From: Edaphochlamys debaryana
Taxonomy: Eukaryota > Chlorophyta > Chlorophyceae > Chlamydomonadales
Assembly (NCBI GenBank): GCA_016858145.1
Contig: JAEHOE010000079.1
Coordinates: 248,001-312,000, forward strand
Reading direction: 5' to 3'
DNA length: 64,000 bases
Shown here: positions 9,468 to 22,357 of the stretch, one piece after another
Numbering within the stretch: the stretch's first letter is position 1
How the letters are laid out: each line of letters starts with the position of its first letter
Notes under the pieces: model-generated
The model's input: only the letters and a program-made list of their open reading frames with translations
Told to the model about the DNA's origin: nothing
Databases searched by the model: none
Program-made: the position numbers and the translations under genes

Positions 9468-12400
9468 ATGAGCGTCACAGAGTACATCACGCGGCTGACG
9501 GTCATGAGCGCGAAAGACCTTCCCAAGACGGATAGGCTCAGCAAAATAGACCCTTACATTGTTATCCAGGTGAACGGACAGCAGTTCAAGACAAAGGTCA
9601 AGGATGACAATGAGAACCCCGTCTGGAACGAGCTCTTCTACCCGCGGCTACACAAGGCGCCCGGGGACGGGCTCCTCACGGGGACGCTGGAGCTTAACCT
9701 CTACGACGAGGACACGTTCTCGGATTCCTATGTGGCGAAATACCACCTCGACCTCTCGCAATTGACCCCGGACAAGCTGAACGTGCCCCTCACGTTCAAC
9801 TTGGAATACGTGAAGGACAAGTACAAGTCACAGGGAAGGCACCCTACGATCACGATCAAGATGGAGGGGCTGGTTCAGAGCTTCCACTCGCTCCGCGCCA
9901 TGTTCGGCGCCATGCCGGGCTTCGTGACCAACGACCAGACCCAGGCCGCCTACATCCCCATTCAGGAGTCCAACGGGCTGCTCTACGTGGGGGTGGAGTA
10001 TGAGGATAACGGGGCACTGGACTTCAAGGTCCTCGTCACTCGGCCCAACGTCCCCATTTTCCTGGACATGCTGGTCCTCTCCGGCCGGCAATACACCAAG
10101 GTCCGCAGCGGCATGGGCCTGGAACTCTTGCTCCCGATGTTGCTCCCGATGCGGCCCGAAACCTCAGGCGCGGGCATGCGTAAGCCCCTCCGGGGTGTAC
10201 GTCCCCCCAGCGCGTGCTCTCGAGGGGGGGTTGTCATTCCCACCGCCTTCCTCCTGCCTCCTGCCTCACCTACGCGTTACCCGACCCTCGCCTCCCACGC
10301 CCTTCCTCTGCTCCCTCTCTGCGGCAGGTCCGGCGGCGGCTCTACAAGGACGGGCACCCGGTCGCGCCAGGGCTAACATGTTTCGAGGAGCTTAAGCTGG
10401 ACGACGTGCCCCTCAACATCGACTTCAACCAGCTCTCGCTCGTGGTGTTCGACTCGCAGCCGCTGTCATCCACCAACGCGGACCTGGTCGTGTCGGCGCA
10501 CGGGTGGCGCGGCGCCCTCAACTTCGCGCAGGTGGGGATGGGCAGGGCATGTGGGAATGGGCATGGCTCGGGGCAGTTGACAAGGTCACGGGGTGGGGGT
10601 GAGGGATGGCCGGGGACAGAGTCGGGCTGCTGGGGCTCATGCGGGGCGGGTGGAAGGGTACTAAACGGTATCAGGGTGACATGGGCAGCGTGGTGGGGGT
10701 CTGGATGGTTTTCTGGTGGCGGTGGATGGGACTGAGGGTGCTGGTTGCGACCCCAGGGTCTCCAACAGCAGCAGCCAGCGGCAGCAGTTGCCAGGCGCAA
10801 GGGAGAGCCTCCTGGTAGCTCTCTGAGAGCACTGCTGTGTACCTGGGCAGGGTGGACGGTTAGCGCCGTGTAGCGGGCTGCGCTTGGCGGGGAGCAGCCG
10901 GGCAGCTCTGCACGCGGGTGCCGAGCTGACCCCAGGTCAGCTACAGCCATGACGCCAAGCCAGGGCGTCGCCATGAGAGCGCGCCAGGCGGACACAGGCG
11001 GCTTACGCGCATTGCCTGTTCAGGAACCCGCTGCCAGCCCGACGGGGAGCCCCGTGTCCGGCGGTGAAACTGCCAGTCGGACTGGCAGTCGTAGCAGCTA
11101 CATCCGCGGCGGGTTCCTGAAGGCGCCGAGAAGCCTCCGCCTCGCATCCAGCGCCTGCTTAGGTTATGGTCACCGCGAGAACCCAGGCGTCTGCCAGCCC
11201 GAATCGCGGGCTGCTGCTGCTGGCTGCATTTGCCAAGGTCCACGCTGCAGCTTAGGGGGGCGGCCGGGCGGGCCTTGAACTCCAGTGCAGGCACCAGCCA
11301 CCAAGCAGCTGCCCGCACGTCATGCTCCACCATACGGATGTGCAGGCGTTTCACGGTCTGGACCGAACTCCCATGTTGTCGGGTGACCTGATCTCGAGTT
11401 CTTACGCCGCCTCCCTTGCCACCACCCCCCGCCCGTGCCCCCTCAGGCCAGCAAGGCCCTGCACAACGTGGAGGTCGACAACCACAAGCAGGTGGGGGTA
11501 GGGAGGGAGGGAGGGAGGGGAGGGGCGGGAAAGCAGAGGAGGCGGGGCGGGAGGGGCAGAGAGGAGGAGCGAGGGTGGGGAGCAGTTGCAGGGCCGAAGG
11601 AGGCGAGAGGGGGTTGGGAGGCTGGGACGAGCAAGGCGGGGCAGCTATCACAGTGATTTGAGTATGAGGAATGGGTTGGGGTGCTGTGACGTGCGTGTGT
11701 GGCATTGCTGCCGGCGCGAACGTCTACGGCAGCCAACGCTTGCCATGGATGCAGCGGATTGAAGTGCCTCAGCTGTGGCCACGGCGTGTGATGCTGCTGT
11801 CGCCTGCATTACACCGGGATTACGCAGCGGTTTGTGGTGGCCCTCAAGAGTAGCTCCAGCTGCCCACCCGCCATGCCTTGGTTTACCTGGCTTGCGTGCG
11901 AGCAGTCCCTGACACACCCGCACGCTTCGTTTGAGGACCAGATCGCACGCCTGCTCTGTCCGCGCCCTTCCACAACGCGCTCCCCCTCCTTCACGCTGAA
12001 ACCAACAACGAGCACACACATTGTCGAACCCCCGCAGGAGATCTACATGTCCGTGGACGCCGGGGAAACCATGCTGTTGGTGGACTACGACAAGGACGAC
12101 GCAGACATCAAGCTGGCGGTACTGGCGTCGCCCACGACCGCCGACAAGGTACGGCACGGCTCCGTACAGCACTGTGGTACGGCACGGTACGGTGCTGGCC
12201 GGTACGGCACTCGCGCGCCAGGGGCTGGCGGCTGCGTGGTCGGGGCGGGGCTTGCCCTCAACGCCCCGCCTACTTGCCCCTCCCTCCAGGGCTACGACCT
12301 GACCATCCGGGGGCAGAACGTCAACAAGATGTCCGAGCTGTACGTGCCGCCCATCCCCAAGCTGGGCGGCCGCATCCAGGTGTGTGGGTGTGTTGACGGA

Positions 12401-12673
12401 GTGTTGAAGTGTTGGGGACTAGGAGACGGAAGCCGGCAACGCTGTCGCATTGCTGGCCTCTTCAAACTGGTGGGCTGCTTGTGCTCCCGCGCGCCACACT
12501 TGACCCCGCGCCTCCTTCCCGTCGTACCGTCGTACGGCATCCAGGTGTCCCGCCTGTACGAGCTGGACGACCTGCAGTACGGCACGCGCTTCGACGACAT
12601 CGAGATCCACCGCTACCAGCTCTCCAACCCGCGGCAGTACACGATCCAGGGCATCACGCGGCTCATGGGCTGA
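9468..12673 (+). CDS. C2-domain protein
   Basis: Exons: 9468-about 10098 (end uncertain), 10328-10531, 11447-11491, 12038-12148, 12290-12379, 12545-12673; the last five join in phase 0. The protein is about 400 residues. Residues 1-115 form a C2 domain: LTVMSAKDLPKTDRLSKIDP with the Asp-Pro-Tyr strand, ENPVWNELFYPRL, and LYDEDTFSDSYVAKYHLDL, with acidic residues placed as in Ca2+-binding loops. The remaining 280 residues (EIYMSVDAGETMLLVDYDKD, YDLTIRGQNVNKMSELY) look beta-rich and match no family I know. No signal peptide or membrane segment is seen, so it is probably a cytosolic protein recruited to membrane by calcium. Exon 1 contains a good donor at 10180 (GTAAGC), but only an unusual donor GTCCGC after QYTK keeps the frame, so one boundary is open. 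Confidence 0.8.
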
Positions 12674-15600
12674 GGCGGGCCCGCCTTGGGCCTGGCAGGG
12701 GCCCGGCCGCAAGGCGTGGCGCGGCCTGGCGCCCTGGCCCGATGGCGACGGTGGCAGTTCGTGGTGCGCTGGCACTGCCAGGCTGCCGGCGTGCTGCTGC
12801 CCGCAAGGGTCAGCGGCGGCCAACGGCGTTGTGATCTGCAAGACTGGGGCCCAGTCGGGGGCGGAGTGCTGGGCTCAGGGTGCCAGCGGAGTTGGGCAGT
12901 GGAGGAACCAGCGGCTGAGCAAGCTCCAAGGGGTGCGGTTGAGGCGGCGCGGTTTGGACAAGAGAGGAGCCAGCGCCGGGGCTTCGGCACGGCATCCCGT
13001 CATGGCGAGGACGTAGTCCTCGCGTGCTGAGAAGCTGCAGGGCCAGGAGTCGGCGCGCGCTGTGCGGAAACGGCGCGGGCGCGGCGGCCCGGGAAAGCCC
13101 GGGTGCGTGGAGCGGGGCCCCAGTGTAGCTAGCCGCGCCGGCGGCGAGCAGCACTGTGTGGCGTCACGTACGACGCGTACGACAGCCAGGCCGGGAAACG
13201 GCCGCGGTGGTGGCGGGCCGGAGGGAGGGGCGAGAGCGGCCCTGGATTGTGCTGCGAAGCCCCGGCAACCGCCCAACGCGGGCGCGGGACAGGAGACGGG
13301 CGAATGGGTGGCGGCCAGGGTGGGGGGCGGCCAGGCGTATATGAGAGTTGGCCGTATGGGTACCAAGATGCAGCGGCCCAGGTGAGGAGCACAGTTGCCT
13401 TTGTTGTTGGGAGGCCAGGCACGCTTTATGGTGAGCGGTCGGCGCTCGGTTGTTCGGGGGGTTGGGGTTGGGGTGCACGGACTTTGCTGGGGCGGGTTTA
13501 CAAGGTTGCGCGGTTGCAAAAGTTGGCATGGGTAGAAGAGTAGTAGGGCGAGGCCTATTGCGATTATCTGTGTGTTGGGCTCGTCTCGAAGTGCAGTCAT
13601 CAACATCCTCGTGCCTAACTGACTGTGGATGCTGGCAATTGTTCGGGAGTTCAGGGGCGGGGAGCAGGGCGGTTGATGGGGGCTTGTGTTCTGTGGGGCA
13701 AAGAGCGCTCAAGGGCTTGAAGCCGTGCTGAGGCATTGCCGCCGCTTGCACTCTGCGAGGACCAGGGCACCTGCTGAGAAGAGAGGTGCATCGCGATTTT
13801 GCGCACTCATGGCGTGTTATGTGGTGCGCGGGGCACAAGGCCCTGACGGCACGAGCATAGTGCGAAGCCTCGGGGTGCACGCGGGCTCGCGAAACAGACA
13901 ACAGTCTATCATGTGTCTATCATCCTGGGTCTCCGGGGTCTGCGGCCTGACCGGCTTTGTATCAAGTGCCCGTACGCTACTTTACACGTGTCTGTGAGTC
14001 CTGATCCTGTCGGTAGTTAGTGTTGGTAGGGAAGAATGCGGGTCAGGCGTGGCTGGCAGGGCATCGTTGTAGGGTGATCAGGGCGCAGAGAGAACGGTCC
14101 TGGAGCTTGTCGTCAATTCCGATCCTCCTTCTGGCCTACCGCCTACGGTATACGCTGCCTGCTTGGTTCCCGGTGCCCTGCGGGTTGGTGGACCGGGCGC
14201 GTTTCGGACTGCTCGCCAGGGCTGGTCTGGCGGGCGAGGGGTTGGGCCGGCCGGCGCTCTCCCCGCCCGTCCGCGTTCGGAAGGGCCGGTGGGCAGCCCT
14301 CGTGCAGCACACCAACGTCCAGAGGGGGTCCATGCAGTGTCCAGCTTTCCGGAGGGGATAATCGGTTCGTTCCGGCCGTGGCAGCCGGCCCTGGTGGCGC
14401 CTGGTGGCAGGAGGAGTATGAGGCATGGCCCACAGCCCCACACGGGGCAACAAGGCTTTCTAACACTACACGGAGCGGTGCGCGCGGGCGGTGTAGTCGG
14501 CGGCCTCGGCGCGGCAGGGGCAGCTTGGGTCTTCACGTCAGGTAGCTTGAGACATGTGCCCGGAGGCGCGGGCTCACTGCACGATCCCCGCGGTGGCGCC
14601 TTCTAGTGACGGCCCGTCCACGCACCCTGACCCTGCTGCACATTGCCTTCACTCTAGGTCGGAAGTTGAGGGACCTGGACAAGGTGCAGGGGAGCAAGCA
14701 AGGACACCCAAAGCCCCCAGATTTACGTGGCCGGGTCTCCGACTCTCCATCCTCTTAACATTGCCTTGTCTTAAACGTAGCCTTACCATGGCCGGGTGCG
14801 TTCATAGGGCGTCGGTTGGTAGGAGCTGTTGTGTTACAAACAAGAGCAACTGCAGGCCAAGGCGCAAGGGCGCACGGCACTCTGACCCTAACCCAGCCTA
14901 GGTCTCTCTCGGGCCCTCTCCCCTCTGCCCAAGGGACGAACCTCCAGGCAGGTCAGCCCCCCCAAGCCGCCCAGAGTAGCAAGCACCACTGCCCAGCGGC
15001 ACACCGGGGGCCAGAGCAACCAGGGCTGCAAGCAAATGAGTCATAGCGACACCACAGATACAGAATACACGACTGCAGTGCGGTTAGCGGCGGGCAGCAC
15101 ACAGACCGCAACACCAGCTCTCGATCGTCCATCTTCACCTTCGCCAGAGGCTCAGCCTGTGCCCGCTCATGTGTGCTGACTCTGATTATTAATACAAAGG
15201 AACATGTGGGGGGCCCAAACAAGGGGAAAGAACAGGACCGCGTCGACCGCGTAGGGTCCCGCTAGGGGTTGAAAGAATCCCTTTAGAGGCCCAAGCGATG
15301 AAATCAGGACCGGAACCATACGTGCAACCAGGAGAGTTCCTCTCATATCCCCGAGCACATAGAAAGCCCTCATTTGGATTGTTATGCCATGTGCCCTTGC
15401 AAAGGTTTGGGCATGGCACGCGGCCGGAGTCCGTCCGGACCGGGTCCAACGCTGCTTTGTTCCCAACATGCCCCCATATGGATAACCCTGAATAACCAGA
15501 GCACCCTGGCGAAACACGGGCCATGACATGCCTCCTATATGAGTCCGGACCCTGCTTTGTTCCCACCCACATACCCCCCCAACGCCCCGCGTACCTTCAG

Positions 15601-16446
15601 CATCACGCTCTGCTAATTGCTAAAAGCTCTCATTAACCATTTCAATGGCGACCGCCAAGGCTTCCAGGCTTGAGCGCGGAGCATGGTGGTCATGCATCCT
15701 TGCGTACCGTACGTATGGTCATTGGGAATGGCTTGACCCCCTCAAAGCACCTCCCGGGCTTTCATCAAGCCGGCCAGGCGCGCATTACGGCAGCATCTTG
15801 CATTGATACACTAACGGACAGAGTCTCCTATCCAACGAGAGCACTGGGGCCATACACGTCCCCCCTGCGTCCCGCATGGTAGGATCTCGGAACCGGGCCC
15901 TCCCCCCCACAAGGCGCCACATGCCGGTACCCTCGCAACTAACGTCGTTCAACTAAGGGGATTGAGGGACGGAAACAGGAGCATGACTGCTTGATGGACG
16001 GGGACTAGGCGCAAGTACCAGTACGGTATAAGCACGTGGTGCATCCATTTCAGTGCCATTAGCAAGATCGCATCTACTGCTAAGGTAGCAGCGCAAGCCG
16101 TAGGTTCAAGCACTGGTATGCGCCGCAATACTCGCCGCCGTAGTGCGGGCCACCAACGCCCAACGCCCCCGGTAAAACGGATTCAGGGTAACATGAAAGC
16201 AGCTCCTGACACACTGCAGCTGCATTTCAGTACACCATCGCGGCAGGGCAGAGTGCAGCCATAACGCTATTAATCCATCAAGTTCTACTGGCATGGGTGA
16301 AAGTGCGCTTGGTGCGCGTGGGGGATGTTGCCGTGCGCGAACACAACGCGGCCGCTGGCCCCCCATTTAGGTCCCCGTGTCCCTCCTCAATCCCCCTCCC
16401 CTGTCCCCAACCTTGCTTAGCGCCCGCATTTCGCTTGGAGCCCTGC
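12674..16446. other. 3.8-kb gene-poor gap between convergent genes
   Basis: The C2-domain gene and the kinase end tail to tail here, so both 3' UTRs lie in this gap. The first 700 bases are very GC-rich; 13.4-16.4 kb is lower in G+C. Long frames (for example 14163-14606 plus) show no motif or splice logic. A partial duplication is visible: 15425-15468 and 15540-15567 share GAGTCCG and CTGCTTTGTTCCCA. I see no RNA gene or transposon. Confidence 0.5.
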
Positions 16447-19400
16447 TTAGCGCCCGCCCTTCAACGCTCGCCCAATCCTCCGCACCAGCGACCTCACCCC
16501 CGCCCTGCGCGACCCCTTCTCAACGGGCGCCCCAGGGCCCACCCCACTGCCGCCGCCGCCCTCGCTGCCCCCGCCGCGCTCCGCTCCCCCCACCGCGCCG
16601 CCGCTCGCCGCCGAGCCCGAGCCGCCTGGCACCGGGTACCACTTCCTCGGCGCGCCGGCACCCGACGCCGCAACGGCGGACCCGAATCCCGCAACCGCGA
16701 CCGCGCCGACTACCACTGCGGCCGCATCAGCTGCTGCGGCTGTGGATGTGGGTCGGCGCGTCACGGCGGGCGCAGCCGCGGCACTGGGGGGGGTCCAAGA
16801 CGCGAGTGATGCGGGGCGCAACGGTCGCTCCGAGTCGGGCCGGTGAAGCCCAAGGACCATGGAGGAGCTGCGGGCGGCGGTGGCGTCTTGGCCCGTCGGC
16901 GTGAGTCCCAGGTCCCCGGCGGAGGACTGCGACAGGGGCCGCTCGCCGGACACGGCGGCGGCGGCGGCGGCGGCAGCGGCGGAGTAGGTGGCGTGCTGCA
17001 GGGACGCAATGCTGGTGCGGGGCCGCGGGTGGGCGCCGCCGTAGGAGGTGCAGGGCACGGCAGACGCCCGCACGTCGAAGCGCCAGGCGGGTGGGGAGGC
17101 GGTTTCGGCCGGGCCGACGGCGGATGGCCGTACGGCGGTGTTCTGATCGCCAGCCACCATGACGTACGGGTGATATCGTGTCACGCTGGTACGGCATCTA
17201 GGCTGCAGTACGGTTGCGGCATCGGCTGTCGGGATCGGGATGAAGGCCGGCATGCCGAGCGCGGCGGCGGCGGGTACGTCACCGAATGGTGTCCGTACGG
17301 CAGGCAGTGACTCCTCGTCAAAGAACGCGGCGATGGCGTCACGCACGCCCGACGCCAGCGGCGTACGGCAGCCGCCTCCGCCACCGGCGGCGGCCACCGG
17401 CAGGGCCGGCGGCGCCGCTGCCTCCGCCGCGTGACGATGCCGCTGCAGCCGCCATAGCCACCCGCTCACCTGCGGCGGGCTGCTGACCTCCGGCATGGCT
17501 TCGGGAGAGGCGGCCGTGGGTGGCACCTCGCTCCGACTGTGCAAAAAGCCGCCGTGGGATGAGGGCTTGGCGCCGCCGCCGTCAGCGGCTGTGGTCGCAC
17601 TGAACGTCGCGCTCATGCGACGGAAGAGGTCCACGGCCCACACGAACGGCCCGCCCGCACTGCTGCTTCCGTCTCCTAGCGCGCCGCTGCGGGTCAGACT
17701 CAGAGACACGCCCGCCGCGGGTACCGCATGGGAGCTGCCGGCACAGGTCGACGACGCCCACGACGATCTCCGCCAAAACCCAGGCTGGGCCTGGGTCTGG
17801 GCCTGAGCCTGCGCGTGGGCCTGGGCCTGGGCCTGGGCCTGGGCCTGAGAGCCCATGTTGCTCCCGCGCGTGAGGGACCGCCAGGGCGGCGGCCGGAGCT
17901 GCACGCATGGGCCCCGGACGAGGGTCACGGACTTGGACTTGGGCCGTACGGACGGAGCAAGGTCTCGCACGGGCGACGTTCCGGCACCCCAGCCGGCCTC
18001 GCCGCACCCGGGCAGCCGCACTCCGCCGACGCTCGGCTGCCGTACGTGCGTACGGGAGGTGCCTAGCTTGGGGCCTGGGGGCGGCGGGGGGTCAGCGGTG
18101 ACGAGGGCGGAGGAGGCGGCGTGGCGCGGCCACGCTTGGGGGGAGTCGGCCACAATTGAGGCTAGGAGCGCTGAGCCGTCGAACTTTGGTGCCGAGCTGA
18201 GCAGGCCCGTGTTGAGCAGCGCGTCGTAGATGCCGTACACCGGTACGGCATAGGTCGTGTTGTACAGCAGGTTGTTGCAGGACGCTGCCGTACACATGGC
18301 CGAGGCGGTGCCGCTGGCGGCGCTGGCGGCGGCGTCTGGCATGGAGTCGAGGCCCAGCGTCGGCAACTGCGCGGGCGGTGGCCGGGACTGGTGCGGCGGG
18401 GTCAGCGAGCGGCCCGCCCGTCCTGGCGCCGCCGCCGCCGTGTGCAAGACCGCGGCGCCTGCGGCAACCGCGGCGTCGGCGGGGGCGTCACGGAGACCGC
18501 CGCCGTCAGCGGAAGCACCGGTCACGACGCTGCTGGCGGCGCCGCCGAAGTTGGCGGAGCCGGCCGCGACTGCGTCGAGGGCAGCGGCGGCGGCAGATCG
18601 GGCGGACGCAAGCCCGGCGGGTCCGGCAGCAGTGGCGGAAGCGCCAGGGCACTCCCAGCTCAGACGGGCGGCCTCTGCGCCTGCGCTCGAAACCGCGGCC
18701 GCGGCTGCAGTAGGGCTGGGCCCGTCGGCCTCGGCCTCCGCCTCCACCGCCGCCTGCTCCCCCGTAATGCCCAGGAGCGCTGATGCCTCGGCCATCACAC
18801 GCGGCACGCGGATAACACGTGCGCCGGCCACCGCCGCCGCCCCCTCAAGTGACGCACCGCCGCCACCACCGCCGCCGTCGTCGGCGCCTGTGCCCGCATG
18901 CTTGGCTACAGCGGGTGCCGACGCCGGGAGGCGCTCCCCCCGTGACTGTGTCTGTGTTTGTGGCTTGCCTACTGCGGAGCTGCAGCTGTCTCGCCGCAGG
19001 CATTCGAAGTAGGGCAGGCGGCGGAGCTGGGCGGCGCTGGGGCGGGCCGCTGGGTCCATCACCAGGCACTGAGCGATGAGGCTGGCCAGCCCGGGGTCTG
19101 CGGGCTGCAGGGTGGTTGGGAAAGGACGTGGCAGGGCGGTGAGGCGGGTGGACGGATGGATGGCGTGTGCTGGAGGCCAGAAGGCAAGGAAGGGGTCAAG
19201 AAGAGGTCCAACCCCCGCCTCTGCACATTGCCTTCAGGGGGAATCCCCCGCAACTGCTTACCCCGAGCTTGGCCGCCAGCGCAGCGCACGGTTCCGCCCA
19301 GCCGGCCCCAAGCTCGCCCGCACCGCCGCCGGCGCTCGCCGCCCGCACACGCTCCCCCGAGGTGCTGCCGGGCCGGCTCCCCGCCACCCCCGCGTCTGCG

Positions 19401-22357
19401 ATGCCGCCAGCGCCGCCAACGGCGCCGCTGCCAGCGCAGCTCCGACTGTCGCTGCCGCGCCGCGAGGCGGCCCCGCAGGGCAGCGGACCCAGCGTGCGGG
19501 CGATGAGCCACAGCTGATCGGCCTCACTGGTGCCAGGGAAGAGCGTGCGGCCTTTGGGTCGGTGGGTGGGGGAAAACCAGGGGGAATGTTGATTATGAGA
19601 GGCTAGGGCGAGCTCAGAGGCAGGGCGGGACCGAGTCATGGGCAAGGTGGAAGCGTCGGCGCTTTGGGCGGGGACGCGGAGGCGCATGCGGAATAGGTGC
19701 GGGATCGAGGCGCGGTCCAGACAGAGTGTGCCGTTGGAGCCCACAAGCCAAGGCGTGCTCTTGGTTGGGCGGGTATGGGGAAGCAGTAGGGGCATGCAAG
19801 GATGCAACGGCTTCGGTGCGGTGTGGACCGCCCTCTGCATGGGCGTGCCGGTGCCGTACCTGTGGCAAGCTGGGCCAGGGTGCAGCCCAGGGCCCAGATG
19901 TCCACTCCGCTGCCGTACGGCCCACCCGCCAGCACCTGTGCACGAACGGGGGGGACAGTGGATTTCCCATTTTACCGCTGTACGGCTGAGACGATGCGTT
20001 GTGGTGGGCTTTCCCAGGCTTCACTCCATGGTGAGGCTGACGGAGCCCCCGCTCACATGAGTCACGTGATTACCTGTACATCGCACTAGTTGTTGCTGCT
20101 CAACCCCGGTTACTATCAAGCACACGGCCCCCGCTCTGCCGCCCGCGCAGGCACGCACGCACCTCCGGTGCGCGGTACCAGCGGGTGACCACGTAGCTTG
20201 AGAGCTGCTGGTGCTGGGAGGGTGGGCTCGCATGTGCCGGGCAGCTGTGCTCGACCGCCTCCCCTGCTCCCCCCATGGTGGCACGGCGCCGGCATCCAGG
20301 CTCCGCCTCGGGTAGCCACCTCGCCAAACCGACTGCGTCCGCAACGAGCGAGGGAGGGCCCATGGATGTATAGATTACCCGTGTGTTTGGGTCACCCGAG
20401 GCGCGCGAGCAGAGCGCATGCAACGAGCTTTGTGTATGGTGTACATCTCTGCTCCCTGCTGCCCTGCAGTGCCCCTGCATGCCCTAACGCACAGTCGCAC
20501 AGCTTGACCACTACTGGCAGGGTGTCGCCTCCGCTGCCGTTCGAGTGCCGCCTGTCCAGAAGCACGTTGGCGGGCTTGACGTCGCGGTGGATGACCTGGC
20601 AAGGGGCAGCAGCAAGGGGCACGGAAGTAGGGCCGCGACGGTCAAGGGAGGCAAGTACGAAGACACTACATCGGCTCCGTCAACGCCAGGTTGTGGTGAG
20701 TGCGCTAGAAAGGGGCACCGCGACAGGCGTCAAGACAACATAGGCACGGGATTCAGGGGATGGCTTGTCCGCTGATGCAGCTATGTGAGCTCAGCCAGTG
20801 CCGGGCTGTGATCACGTGTAAGCTTCGGCGCATGGGTTGCGGACGGAGGGCATCCGTGGGACCATGCCGGTTGCACATGCTCGGCCAGCCCTACAGCCTG
20901 TGGTACGCAAGGCAGTCAAGCAAGTAAGCCGAGGCCCCTCACTCCAGCCATCGCAGCTCACCCCGTGCGCGTGGCAGTGCTCCAGCGCCCCCAGCAGCTG
21001 CCAAGCCACGCAGCGCACTAGGTCGGGCGGCAGCGGGCGGCCGCGGCTGCGGCATAGCGTCTGGGGGAGGCAGCGTGAATGGGGGCAGAGGGAAAGCATG
21101 TCAAGCAAGTCGCAGATGGGGTTGGCGGTCTGGGTTCGTCCATGTGATACGAGGCGGGGGCGGGGCGGTCCGTGACTTCTTCCAGCTTCTTCCGTGTCAA
21201 ACTGTCAACGGCATGGGGTGCTTGGGGTACGGCAGGCGGTGCATGGGACGCACCTTGTCCAAGTCCTCATGCATCCGCTCAAAGACCAAGTACAGCCGCC
21301 CAGAGCGACTGCGTGTGTGCGCGAGCGTGGAACTCAGTAGGCAGGGAGGCGCAAAAGGAGGCCCTCGTTACTACCGCGTTACTAACGCGTGTTCAAACGC
21401 CGGCCCGACGTGGCCCCGCCCTAGACTCCATCCCGTCAACACCTCATCCCGTCCTGACTGTCCAGCACTCCCTACCAGGCACCGCTCATCCCCCGTCAGG
21501 GAAGAAGCCGCTGTCCTCAAGACAGTCTGCCCCCCTGAACGCCCTCTGCTCGGTCCTCTGCAGCTCATCCGTGCCTGCGCCCGACTCAATTCATGCAGGC
21601 ACTAACTGGGCGCCAACCCACCTCCTGCCCTCGCTCATTGCACTTTTGCCTTGACCCACCTCCTGAACGTGCCTTGCAGCCGCACCACGTTGGGGTGGGA
21701 TGGCAGGAGGGACAGCACCCTCAGCTCCCGGAGCGCCAGGCGACAGCACTGCGGCCGGGCGTAGGCAGGCAACGAAGGTAGGCGAAGAGTCGGTACCGGT
21801 AGTGGCAAGCACAGCGTCGGTGCACAGTGGGGGCTATCGTAGCGAGCGCGGAGTGTGGCATACTTGATTACGGTGGGGATGAGACGGCGGAGAACAGCGT
21901 GGTGGCGCGCAAGGGGGGGTTGCAGTGGTTAAGGGAAGCTTGTGGACTCAGCCCGGCACCGCAGGCGGGCGGGCCCCTCCTGAGGTAACCCCTGTTTCAG
22001 ACCCACGCCCTACGCCCACGCACAACAAGGCGCTTCGCGCCACGTTGATGTCTGCTAAACCCTCCTGGTGTGCTGTTCACTCCTGGTTCACTCACGTGAG
22101 CATCGGTGTGGGAGTCCTTGAACCTGGGGGCGGCGGAATGGCAGCAATTAATTCCGCGCGAATGGATGTGGGGTGCGGGCTGCAAGTACACGTGCGATTG
22201 CTGGCAGACGCTGGCAGTGCCCTCCGACAGCCCGCACAGGGTCTCACCGCTTTACGACGACGGTGGTCCCAGACGGGAGGTGTAGGGCCTCGTACACAAT
22301 TGCGTAGGTCCCCTCCCCAATCTCACACACGGGCTTCAATTCATCCGAGTTTGTGAC
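16447..22357 (-). CDS. CMGC Ser/Thr kinase (RCK/MAK-MOK-like) with very long C-terminal tail; first exon not found
   Basis: Exons joining in phase: 22357-22248, 22123-22096, 21748-21669, 21308-21254, 21060-20962, 20595-20493, 20332-20163, 19935-19860, 19551-19262, 19104-16447. All kinase signatures are present: Gly loop IGEGTYAIVYEA, Lys in VVVKRF, helix C RLALRELRVLSLLP, hinge LYLVFERMHEDLDK, catalytic loop VIHRDVKPANVLL, DFGLARW (its Phe codon is split by an intron), YVVTRWYRAPEV and GSGVDIWALGCTLAQL. About 40 extra residues lie between DFG and the APE region, and the usual TxY is SSY. The family (MAK, ICK, MOK/LF4) regulates cilium length and mating. After the kinase core come about 860 low-complexity residues rich in Ala, Ser and Pro with a Gln-Ala repeat. 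Exon 22357 begins in phase 0 without an ATG, so an upstream first exon is missing; an ATG followed by GTAAGT at 23097-23085 is out of phase. Confidence 0.85.
17782..17848. repeat. hexanucleotide repeat encoding Gln-Ala in the kinase tail
   Basis: Imperfect (GGGCCT)n array with about ten units in the long last exon. It gives a Gln-Ala run like the one in XRCC4. Confidence 0.9.

Noticed and set aside
20481..20510. Kinase with DCA in place of DFG, suggesting a pseudokinase
   Set aside because: A strong GTGCGT donor splits the codon; the spliced product reads DFGLARW.
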